In this document: in pieces, positions 27,032-37,060 of the stretch
How the letters are laid out: each line of letters starts with the position of its first letter
How positions within the stretch are numbered: position 1 is the stretch's first letter
Assembly (NCBI GenBank): GCA_008973525.1
Contig: WACJ01000528.1
Span: forward strand, 2,108,001 to 2,172,000
Direction of reading: 5' to 3'
From: Stenopsyche tienmushanensis
Taxonomy: Eukaryota > Arthropoda > Insecta > Trichoptera > Stenopsychidae
DNA length: 64,000 nt
Made by a program: the position numbers and the translations under genes
Notes under the pieces: model-generated
Seen by the model: the letters and a program-made list of their open reading frames with translations, nothing else
What the model was told of the DNA's origin: nothing
Database searches by the model: none

Positions 27032-27250
27032 TTAACCCTCTGGCTGCTGTGGTACTTTTTAAGTACCGCCGAGAAATGCTGCCAAATCTCTCTCTTGTTT
27101 GACCTTGCTAGCGTGCAAGCAAGATGCACTGAAGTCACACGACATTACAATGACAAGTATTTATATTCGAGCATTATGACGATTTTATTAGCAGTCTTCG
27201 TCAGTTTCGCAAACGACGTTATATCGTTCATCAGCAGTCCAGGGGGTTAA
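27032..27250. mobile_element. piggyBac-like MITE with TTAA duplication
   Basis: TTAA at 27032-27035 and 27247-27250 flank a 211-bp unit. The left end CCCTCTGGCTGCTG is matched by the inverted right end (CAGCAGTCCAGGGGG). piggyBac elements insert at TTAA and begin CCC. An internal palindrome GGTACTT-TTT-AAGTACC lies just inside the left end. There is no coding capacity. Confidence 0.8.
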
Positions 27251-27704
27251 TTTGAAATTGCGCACAGGCGGCCGTTTCGTGTCGTTCGAATGGCAAAACG
27301 TGTCTTATAAATATTAGATTTATCGATAGTGTATGGTTTATTTAATTTCACCAATCATTTCTGCAACGGTAAATCACCGATTTACCAGCAGATGTGTTGA
27401 ATAAACAATTTGCGTAGATGCACGACTCCACTTGTTAGCACATTTGTAGGCTAATAATCGAGGTTTATGGTTTAAGAGAGAAATCACATAAATAAACATG
27501 GCCATTTAATTTATATCTTACAATAGATTCACGTTCGACATCGCGCAGTGCGAACGACCCAGTTAAATGTGTCACGTTGCGATATTTCTTCTTTTTTGCG
27601 GCTTAAATATTTTGAAAATCGGCAATAATTCAAAATTGCAATGCGAGATTTCAAAGGTCAACGCTATCGAATCTCATCGAATGTTTCCAATATGCGATAG
27701 AGCC

Positions 27705-28065
27705 TCGGGCCTAAAAATTTCAGGGGGCTTCGTCAATTTTAAAAGGCCTCAAAAAGTTTTCGATCAACCAGTGAGATTGATTTAAGAAATTGCTGAAGGA
27801 TATGTTTATCCTTTGTAATGCACAGTTTTACTTTTTCGCGGCATGTAGAAATCATGGTTGAAATAACAACTTTCAATTGAAAAGCTAGGCCGTTCTCTGC
27901 CTTGATGCCGCATAATAATGAAATCGTAATACGAAATCGCGCATTTCGAGGGCCAAATGACAGTTTGTCCCAAGTAAAAAAAAAAAAAACAAATTAAACA
28001 GGTCCAGGGGGGCTTCAAACTCAAATTGCGCCAAGGGCCTCTCGAGTGCTCGGCCGCCATTGAAC
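27705..28065 (+). repeat. Repeat B, copy 8
   Basis: Full-length but diverged. It has 'aggcctcaaaaagttttcga', 'gatgccgcataataatgaaa', an internal poly(A) run near 27980 and 'gcgccaagggcctctcgagt'. Confidence 0.8.
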
Positions 28066-28908
28066 AGAACCAACGGCGTCCATTAAAAAATCATATTTAA
28101 ATTAGACAAACGATACGTTCGCGAAATAAGTCTTCTTTTGTAAATAGATAAATTATCAATGCCAAAAATGTGTTTAGTAACGATTGCATCACGTTTGCAA
28201 AGTTACGGGTTCGTCGCACTCGCGTAGGTATCGACTGTGGGCTTTGCGAACGACGAACCACTTTTTTACGAAGATCAATGTCAAGCGAGGCTTTTCTATT
28301 TATCGAAGCGCCCCCGCTTCGTTTCCTTTTCTTCGTCCTCGTGCTTCAAAGGAGGCTCATCTAAATGAGCTCTCTTCGACTGCAGCTGCCGAACGTCAGA
28401 ATCAATTTTCGCGTCCCCCTCTTTTATAAAAATTCAATCTAACATTGATCATTTTAATTTGTTTCGCGTAACAAGAATGCGACGGTACTGCAGCGAACTG
28501 AATTCGAGCGCAAAGAACAATAACCGACTGTCGGTGCATTTTGCATTGAAACCCTGTTACTGCATAAATTTGCTAACGCAAGAATAGACAGTGCGTGACT
28601 CGCGGATCGATCAACAGTGATCTAATTACTGAATCACTTTCTCTATTGTCTTCGACGTGCTCGATGTACGCAATTAATATAATATATTGTAAATACAGAT
28701 TGATGTTCGTCGATCGATTTATTTAAAAATAGAATATGCAGCATATGAACGAAAACGGCGCAAAGTATCACTCGACAATGGCAATGATGATTGTCGAGTT
28801 GGCAGCACTGACGGACGCCTTCGATTCAAATCGACGCGCGTTTTGACTGTCAACGACAGTGATTTAATCGATACTAACAATGTGAATATATTTATTTAGT
28901 ATGACATA

Positions 28909-30000
28909 ATGAATAAAATGAAACCGTTTGCATTGCAGAGGCTGGGGGCGGCGGTGGCGGCGCTCGCGCTCGCGCTGATGGCCCGGCCGGCCTCGGGCCA
29001 CGGCCGCCTCGTCGACCCCCCGAGCAGGGCCTCGGCGTGGCGCTTCGGATTCGACACCCCCCACAACTACAACGATCACGAGCTGTACTGCGGGGGTTAC
29101 TCCCGCCAGTGGAACAAGAACGGCGGGAACTGCGGCATCTGCGGCGACCCCTGGGACGAGAAGCCGCCCCGCGCCCACGAGTACGGCGGCAAATACGGGA
29201 AGGGACCCGTCGTCAGGAAGTACCGGATCGGCTCGACCGTCGAGATCCGGGTGCAGCTGACGGCGAACCACAACGGCTATTTCGAGTTCAGGATCTGCCC
29301 CTTCGCAGAGAACGCGACTCAGGAGTGCCTCGACGAGAACGTGCTCGAGCTGCGCCCCCGGAACGCGACCGGGGGCGCCGCCGACACCAAATACTACCCG
29401 GGCAAGGGCAACAAGATGTTCTCGATGCTGTACGCGCTTCCGGAGGGGCTCGTCTGCGATCGTTGCGTCCTGCAGTGGAGGTACATCGCCGGCAATAATT
29501 GGGGGACGTGCCCGGACGGCTCCGGGGCAGTCGGCTGCGGTCCCCAGGAGGAGTTCAGGGCCTGCGCCGACGTCGCCGTTCTCTACGATGTCGACGCGGA
29601 CGCCGGATCGACGTTCGGACCTCGCCCGCCCTACGTCCTCCCGACGAGGACCACCTCCCCGAAGACGACCGACGGCGTCGAGCTCCCGCCGGAGGCTCCG
29701 CTGCCGTCGGACGGCGACCGCGCCTGGGTCGGAATCCTCGTCTCCGTCCTGACGCTCTTCCTGGTCGTCCTCTCGCTGGGTCTCTTCTACTTCTATTACT
29801 ATCGAGGCGGATACCAAATAAAAAATCTTCTACTGAAGAAGAACCTCGCCGTGTCGCCGCCTCCGCCCGTGAGACCGCCGAGGACCAAGAAGATCGCCGC
29901 CGTCGGCGCAGAGGACGACGCCGAGCGAGTCGGCCTCGACGCGGACGACGGCGCCGAGCCCGGCTTCGAGACCATCAGGCTCGGCGACGCCAAATACTGA
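28909..30000 (+). CDS. AA15 lytic polysaccharide monooxygenase, membrane-anchored
   Basis: Secreted copper enzymes of CAZy family AA15 oxidatively cleave chitin or cellulose. This 363-residue single-exon protein has a signal peptide (residues 1-30, core LGAAVAALALALMA), so the mature protein would begin at His31 (HGRLVDPP). The second His-brace residue is His121 in TANHNGYFEF, 90 residues on, the spacing known for AA15. Cysteines C61, C75, C78, C130, C140, C183, C186, C201, C210 and C219 fit the family's disulfides. The axial copper position appears to be Phe216 (EEFRACAD) rather than Tyr. A Pro/Thr linker precedes a transmembrane helix (about 273-298, ending FYFYYY) and a basic, Pro-rich then acidic tail. 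The start is plausible, but 'tttgcattgcag' just inside it resembles a splice acceptor, so an upstream first exon is possible. Coding sequence is extremely GC-rich. Confidence 0.92.
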   Translation: MNKMKPFALQRLGAAVAALALALMARPASGHGRLVDPPSRASAWRFGFDTPHNYNDHELYCGGYSRQWNKNGGNCGICGDPWDEKPPRAHEYGGKYGKGPVVRKYRIGSTVEIRVQLTANHNGYFEFRICPFAENATQECLDENVLELRPRNATGGAADTKYYPGKGNKMFSMLYALPEGLVCDRCVLQWRYIAGNNWGTCPDGSGAVGCGPQEEFRACADVAVLYDVDADAGSTFGPRPPYVLPTRTTSPKTTDGVELPPEAPLPSDGDRAWVGILVSVLTLFLVVLSLGLFYFYYYRGGYQIKNLLLKKNLAVSPPPPVRPPRTKKIAAVGAEDDAERVGLDADDGAEPGFETIRLGDAKY

Positions 30001-30860
30001 CGGGGAACAAATTTAAAATCGAACCCAAATATTTTTCGATCGAAACTATTTTATTTAAAATATTCTGTCGTCGATTAAAAACGTCGCCCGGTATAAAATT
30101 TGCCGTCGTCACTATGCGACGGTCGAGTAGTGGAAAACTTTCAAACTCGGTGGTCGAAAATAAAAATCGAGCTGTGCAAAAATGACTCGTCGATCGTAGC
30201 CTAGAATTAATTATGAATATAAAATGTATATATTGAGCGTTATCGTTATTAATAAAAACACTTTGATAATAGTATTTTTTAAATTTATTCATCCCTTTCC
30301 TCTTTTTAAAGCTCGAATGAATTGCGTACTAAAATTCCAATGAAAAAACATATTCGAGAAGCGTCATGCTTTGCATTTTGACGTTTAAGACTGAAAAAAA
30401 ACGAGTCGTCGTGCCCTCGACGAATGACGCGGTCGATTCGTTCGAAAAGAAATATATTTTTAGAGAAAAAAAAAAAAATGGGTCGAGAATAAATTGCTGG
30501 ATTGAAGTTTAAAGCGAAGAAAATTTCCCCTTTTTTGCGCACCCGCTGACGACCGATTTTCGCGTCCATTGTTTCCGAAGCAATATTAAATTTGTCAAAT
30601 GGAATGAAAAAATGTTGTGATGATTTTTTGTAGACTCGACGAGCAAAGTTCGGGCCATTATAGTCTATTATTCGGCTGAAGCATTGTATAAAATATTTGA
30701 GCGTGAGATTTCCCGAATTTAAATGGATAGAAAATGGGGAAAATATGGATACGCGGGGAGATGGTCGCATTTCCGTTCGTTCGGACAGTGTGCAGAGAGC
30801 GGAGTGCGCTCGTCGATCGGTGCGGTGTTGCGGCGTTCGGCGCGCGGACACGAGTCCCTC

Positions 30861-32019
30861 ATGGCAGAGCCGCAGTCTTCACTTTTGCTCAAAAAGCAGC
30901 TCGCCGGTGAGCGGGTCCGCGCAACCCCCGAAGCCCTCGCGGCCCGACCTTCTCGAAGCTCCCGTCGGCGAAGATCGGCGGCCTCCCGGTCGGACGTCTT
31001 TCCCCTTGCGTCGTCCACCATTTTCGTCGCGGCCGGTCCTTCGGGTTCTCGATGCGGATCCTCGCGGTCCGCCCGCCGCCGGCGGCCGGCCCGGGGGCCT
31101 CGCTCTTCTCCCCGTCCGTCGCCGCGGAAGGCCGGAGTCCGCCGCTCGATCTCAGTCTTCCGTCGGTTTGGGGTCGATGACGAATTTTGCTTTTTTCAGA
31201 GTTGAACAAGAACGCAGTCGAAGGATTCTCCGCAGGCCTCATAGACGACAACGACATATACAAATGGGAGGTCCTCATCATCGGGCCGCCGGACACGCTG
31301 TAGTGAGTAGTCGCTCTTCGCGAAGTCGCCCCGCGGTCGACGGCGATCGCTCCGCGCCCTCCCCCCCGAGGTCGGACGCGGACGCTCATTCGTCTTTCGA
31401 AATGTTTTTTCAGCGAAGGAGGTTTTTTCAAGGCTCATTTACATTTTCCGAAGGAATATCCGCTCAGGCCGCCGAGAATGAAATTCGTCACTGAAATATG
31501 GCACCCGAACAGTGAGTAGAAACTCCCCCGGACCCCCCCGCTAATCTGCCGTGTCTCACCCTCTCCTCTCCTTCCTCAGTCGAGAAGAGCGGCGACGTGT
31601 GCATATCGATACTCCACGAGCCCGGAGACGATAAGTGGGGCTACGAAAAGGCGTCCGAGCGATGGCTTCCTGTGCACACCGTGGAGACCATTCTCATAAG
31701 CGTCATATCCATGCTGGCGGACCCCAACGATGAGAGTCCCGCCAACGTCGACGCAGCCGTAAGATATTTTGATTAATGAAGATCAGAGAACCTCCGCGCG
31801 CTTCGGAATCTGCCTTCCGGGCGACCGGAGAGTCTGTTCACTTCTAATTTTCGCGTTCAGACTAGATTTAACATTCGGACTAAATACGTGAGAACTGTCG
31901 CTTTACGCGACTCGCTAATGCTCTGTCTTACTTTGCAGAAAGAATGGAGAGAGCGATATGCGGATTTCAAAAAGAAAGTGGCGCGATGCGTTCGGAAGAG
32001 TCAAGAGGATTGCTTTTAA
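30861..32019 (+). CDS. UBE2G1: Ubiquitin-conjugating enzyme E2 G1
   Basis: This E2 transfers ubiquitin from E1 to substrates with RING-type E3s; the family builds mainly Lys48-linked chains. Exons: 30861-30906, 31200-31302, 31414-31511, 31580-31758, 31939-32019, spliced in phase to 168 residues (human 170). The sequence starts [20 protein letters not shown], then [19 protein letters not shown] and [10 protein letters not shown]. The active-site Cys90 is in [15 protein letters not shown], followed by the acidic loop insertion typical of G-type E2s, then NVDAAKEWRERY and the C-terminus KSQEDCF. It lies 860 bp downstream of the LPMO gene on the same strand and converges on RAD9. Confidence 0.96.
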
Positions 32020-35000
32020 AGATCGTGCAAGACGGATACAGGCACCGTCGACGATGCGCATCGGGTCCTTTTCACATACACAAATAGCAATACTGGAAAC
32101 GCATACGCATGCGGAGGAAGATAGACCGCGAAAGATTTTAATTGGAGAAGCTTCACACATGACAGAGAATGCGACCCAAATATGAGATAATTTTGTAATA
32201 ACCTTCATATAATGCCGAATACAATGTTGTAATAATTTTATTTATAAAAATTCTGTGTTTTTTTCGAGTCAAGCTTGTTCTTCCCGAAGGGGATTTTACG
32301 GCGTCGCATCTGCGGACCTTTCGTTGCATTTTTGATAATTTCAGCACCGGGAAGAAGAAAACAGCAGCGAGAGTCGGACCGGAGCGCGATGGCGCTCGTC
32401 CCCCTTTTTCCGTCAAGTATCGCGCGGGGTGAAAATGTCACGATGCATGCGTAAGATTGCCTCTCTGCTCGCTCTCGTGTTATGTGAGTTTTTCATCGAC
32501 GTTTCGAGTGCCGTTTGCGCACGACGACATTGTGTGTATCTAATTTTGCTCGACGCCGACGCGACGAGACTGAAAACTTTACTGAGCTGTGCGGCTAGAT
32601 GTGTGTTACGAATACATGAATTACCCGCGTGCGCGAGTGAATGCACGCATGTGCGTTAGATTGAAATTATGAACAATTTATACCAATTTTCATGAATTTT
32701 ACATCGGTCGAAGAAAATAAAAATTTATATATATCGAACGATCGGTTATGTCGCCTGCGGTTTCGTCGAGGATCGTACTTTGTAGATGTGCGGAGAATCG
32801 TCGATCGACCTCCCTGCGGGAAGGGATCCCCGCTTGAAATTTGGTACAGGTAACTGCTGCCGAACGAGGTGTAGGTTTCTGTCTGTCGATCTATGAATTA
32901 TTGTTTTTTTTAAGCGGAAGAAACGTCATTCACCGTAGCTATGTAGAATCGTCTTCCATCGTATGTTTTTCTCGAACACGTTTTACCTCTATATTTATCG
33001 ATGACGATGACCGTCATCGAGGACTGTCTATGATCCAGACTTATCGAGACGGTCGATGTCTGCGTGCCGGTTGCCCGCTGAAAATTCCATCATCGGTCAG
33101 AGTGATTGTTTCTAGATGAACATGATTGTAATTTCTTCGATTGTTGTAAAATTATTATCTATTTTTCTGAATAAAATGTTTATCTATAAAGCCAGTGTGT
33201 AACTTTAATAGTGATAATGTTGTTAAATGCTGAAATTGTTATTTTATCTAAGCTTGTAGACATTTTGTCCTCGATCCATAAGGAGAAGAATAGTTTTAGT
33301 TTGAAATTGAATCTCTGCACGACTGTTTGAAATATATCGACGGTTAAAATAAATATTTTGATAGATTCATGCTGACGGAAAATATGATGAAAATGACGTG
33401 CATTTAACTTTTTAGGAAATGATTGATATGTTTTATTTGCCTAATTTATTTTCGGATCTCTTGAGATTTTAAGAAAAGAATATTATTTGCATTTTATGTT
33501 TAAGTTGTACATGCTCTAAATTTTTCATTCTCTTTGCATTTGGCCGGTGTTACCTGTATCCAATTTTATGCCTGATTGTGATTTAAAATGTTTCCGTGTA
33601 ATAGTTTAATTATTTGAAGATGAACTATATCTTTTATATTAAATTTATTTGTTAAATAAATGACACTGTGCATCATTAAGTTATTAAAATAAAAAAAGTC
33701 TTCAAATTATTAAATAATTTTATTGTTTTAATTCTCCGCATGATGATAATTAGCTCTCATACACAACTTTTGGGGGGATTGGGGAGAATTTCATCATTTT
33801 TTTCTCGTAAACGATTGATATTTAGAGTGACTGTAGAGTTTTTATTTTGTCAGGAAATAACTTATGATCTATACAACATTTCATGTTAGGATCTTCAGAT
33901 TGTGTTTTTGGAAAATGATATCTTCATTCAATTCAATAAACAACAATATGTATGAATTTATGTGAAGAGTAAAACAACAATCAGTACACAAACTCAAATT
34001 TTCCACATTGCTACTGTTGGATGGCAACAGGGTTACTCACTCTGCCTGTTTCTGGTGAGAGATAAGAATTTATGTTTATCGTAACTACTGAAATAGAATG
34101 GTAAGTGAACAAAATACATTATGGGTTGTACAATCGTATGTAATTCTTCAAACTAGTAACGTTAGTTTATTGTTCAAACTAGTAACTTGATCATCAGCTT
34201 GACCTACAGGTCAGGCTAATGGTCACATTTTTAAAAACATACACCAAGGTCAGCCAATCTTCAAATTCAATTTCGCCATCATCTAGTAATAGTTGTCGAT
34301 GACAAATAATGTTGGGAACGCTGATGAGTGATTTATCTTTCGATGTCTCAATATCTAATATAAAACCATATTGTATTATTACAATGTATATATACATATT
34401 ATTCAAAAAGATATGTACCATGAAATTTAAAAAAAATCCCATATGCGTTGCATCCTCCAAACGCCGCGTCAGTCACCGGTGTTGTATGCCCATATTTAAT
34501 ATAATACCCTGTACTTAGTATCATATTTCATATGGGCATACAATTTTTGAAGAATTAAAAAAATAGTTTAAAATAAATAATATTTATTAACGCATAAACA
34601 TTCACTAAACAATACCTATTAACACGTGAAATTACAGTCTTTCAAATGAGACCCTTTTTTAACAATGACTAATTTAAAATAGGTACTTTGATGCATCACA
34701 TTTGCTCGTTGAGAATTGTAATATTTTTGTGGAAAATGGTGTAGTGAATAATTACTACAAATTTAAATACATTAACGTTAAACATTGCAAGTATTTACAA
34801 AATATATTGGAGATTCAATTGTTTAATAATTTATATTGCCATGCATAAAGATGTAATGTGCAAAAAAAAATAACAGTCTTAGAGCGTATCGTAATTGCTT
34901 TTCTTATTGAATGCAAAACAAAGCTAATTTTAAATTCTGCAATTATAAAGCTTATAATGTTGAACCAATATTTAGACAAAATTTTACACGGTATATTTTA

Positions 35001-35067
35001 CTTTGGTAGTAAAACTTAAAAATATGTCATGTATGCAATGTTCGAGAAAAATTAATATTAATTTTGA
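32020..35067. other. Convergent intergenic region between UBE2G1 and RAD9
   Basis: The region contains the 3' ends of both genes, with AATAAA-type signals at about 33172 and 33654 (+), and AT-rich spacer. Several open frames of 60-90 codons at 32.4-33.1 kb and 34.2-34.5 kb show no recognisable motif and sit in sequence with chance-like composition. I see no further gene. Confidence 0.6.
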
Positions 35068-36673
35068 TCAATCACAGTCAGAATCTTCGGCTAAAATATT
35101 GTATGCGACATTTGGTCTCGATGGATCGATAGTCGCCTCGAAACATCTTCGAAAAACAGTGTTTATTTTTCTCGATTGGGTAGATAGTATTGGCGAGCTG
35201 GGTATTTCATCTAGATTGCAGTCATCTTCTGGTAAATCCGCATCGGGAAGTTCAATAAAGTTGAAAAGGTGAGAATCTTCATCTAAACAGTCAGGATCCG
35301 CTTCTGCGATGGTTTTTTTTCGAGCCCCGCCATAATCGTCTGAACTCCGAGAGCTTCGTTTTCGCGATCGTCTCTCGGCCGAGTCGGTCTGTTGAGTGTC
35401 GCAGTCCGACCTCTCGGTCGCCATCACGAAGTCCGCTTCGAAAGTCGAACCGTTGTCGACGATGAAGACGGCCGGTTTTCCGCTCGTCTCGAAACGCACG
35501 GCAATCGGGAGGTTCACGGCTTCGGCGAAGGCGAGCAGAGCTCGAAATTCTCTCATTGAAAAAGTTATGTGCGTATTTGTGCCGATCAAATACGTATCGA
35601 ATTCAACGGGCCTCAACGTGAGCTGCGTCCGAGTCAACTTTGTCAGATCAGAATTAGAATCCACATAGTTTCTGAACAAAAATGTTTGAGGATCCACTTC
35701 GAATGTGACTTGGTCTTCCGACGCTTGAAAGTTGCCGACGGCGTCCGCGAACACCTTATGATGGACGGAGAGCCTGCCCGATGAGAAAAAGTATCGTCAA
35801 AAATTATCATTTGCATTTGTAACGAAAACAAACAAAAAACATCTCGCTCACCTATTAGAAGAGTTCTTGGAATAGGTTGCTTCCATTTTCTTACACTCCA
35901 AAATGGACAAGTGATGAGTCTTGATTATCCCGTGTCGGCATCTCAGCTGGAAGATGAGTTTTGCACCTTCGGGATCCAATTTGATCTCGCAGATTTCGAC
36001 CTGTCTGTCCATCTGTCCGGGCGACTTGAAGACGGACAGAGCCGACTTGGTCGATATTTTACACTTGAGACCGTCGTCACCGTCCGTCGATATCGATTCG
36101 CAGTCGTAGTATGTAAAGAACGATCCGTCGAATCTCACGACTGCGTACGCTGACTCCGACGGATTGATCGTCCGCAAGACGAGTCCGTCGGGCAGGCTCT
36201 CCAAGTAGAGCTCGTCGCCGATCTTTGCCATCGCGTGCACGGCTCTGCCCAAAACTGCAAACGGTGATACGCAACATGAGAACGGATTCAAATAGAAAAG
36301 CATTTCGAGAGATCATTCCGCACGCAGACCGACCGGGCGAGGGGGAAGAGGCGGTAAGAACTCCCGCATCCACGACGGGGAACGATACGAACGAAGCTCG
36401 ATGACATTTTGTGGGGGATGATTTTTAACTACCGACGGATGACGGAGATTCCGAAGGGTTTGCGAGTCGGGCCCTTCGGTTTCGTAATGTGCGAGTCGCG
36501 ACGTCCGATTCGACGCGACATCGCTCGGAAGGAACTTCCGCTTCTCCGAGATCGATGGAATGTCGGCATACGGACAAAGGGAGACTGCCAAATTTTCATT
36601 TAGCAAGTGAACGCAGACATGACATCGGACGATGTTTACTTTTGACGTTCGAACCGGGGATGAGACCCTTCAT
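35068..36673 (-). CDS. RAD9A: Cell cycle checkpoint protein RAD9 (9-1-1 clamp subunit)
   Basis: RAD9 forms the ring-shaped 9-1-1 clamp with HUS1 and RAD1 on damaged DNA and recruits TopBP1 to activate ATR. Exons in transcript order: 36673-36640, 36254-35852, 35773-35068, giving 380 residues (human 391). The first exon is only 34 bp and encodes MKGLIPGSNVK, continuing ILGRAVHAMAKIGDELYLE across the junction, which matches the family start. The PCNA-like fold covers about residues 1-265 (LILPDG-type EL-LESLPDGLVLRTIN, then SMREFRALLAFAEAVNLPI). The acidic tail ends ILAEDSDCD, equivalent to the VLAEDSE tail of vertebrate RAD9, whose serine is phosphorylated by CK2 for TopBP1 binding. It is divergent from PTIP with 387 bp between start codons. 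Confidence 0.93.
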
Positions 36674-37060
36674 CTGCGCGCGTTTTGCTGCCGCTCGGTC
36701 CAGACAAGACTGCCGACGGCCTAGACCACTCGACGACGTGAGGAGCTTTTTTTAAGATGTAGCTCGAATATCTTTCTTTCTCGTCACTCTGTCGAATTTT
36801 TATATCGAGTTCGAATAACAAAAATATATATATTTTTTAAAAAATATTTTTTAGTTGTAATTTGCAATTAGCTCTCCAGCTAAGTTAGATCGTTCGAAAT
36901 GTCGAATAGAAATTAATTTGGAAATAGTAGCAGCGTACGTCTGTCCATTTGGAGGCGGGGGGGAAAGTGACCCCGATCGGGCGCGTGGCGCCGTCGTCGG
37001 ACATGGTCGCAGAGTGTTCGCGGTCCGCAGGTGTTTTCGCCGGGGCGGCTCGCGGGGCGC
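36674..37060. promoter_or_regulatory. Shared divergent promoter region of RAD9 and PTIP
   Basis: The 387 bp between the two start codons must hold the 5' untranslated regions and core promoters of both genes. The middle (36780-36910) is AT-rich with 'aaatatatatattttttaaa', and the flanks are GC-rich. No single TATA box can be assigned with confidence. Divergent pairing with a gap of this size is the usual layout of a bidirectional promoter. Confidence 0.6.

Larger units (their letters stand above)
14449..28908. other. Gene-poor, repeat-dense block
   Basis: About 14 kb between NAA25 and the LPMO gene holds no conserved gene that I can recognise. It holds a GC-rich patch (15181-15445), a palindrome (16049-16214), one candidate orphan exon (17144-17419), at least eight repeat-B copies, two hAT remnants, repeat-A copies, a putative LTR and a piggyBac-like MITE. 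Near 14973 the text 'cagtggcgtaactact' resembles another hAT-type terminus. The remaining stretches are AT-rich with no feature that I can support. Confidence 0.7.

Noticed and set aside
28864..29817. 317-codon frame antisense to the LPMO gene
   Set aside because: High GC removes stop codons on both strands; the sense strand has the AA15 motifs, the antisense has none.
30889..31431. 180-codon antisense frame over UBE2G1 introns
   Set aside because: Arg/Pro-rich shadow in GC-rich introns; the plus strand splices into a complete E2.
36949..37060. Longer PTIP start at 36949
   Set aside because: The upstream frame passes over the family start MAVAPRDLFRDVK and misreads the first intron as coding; the Met at 37061 fits.
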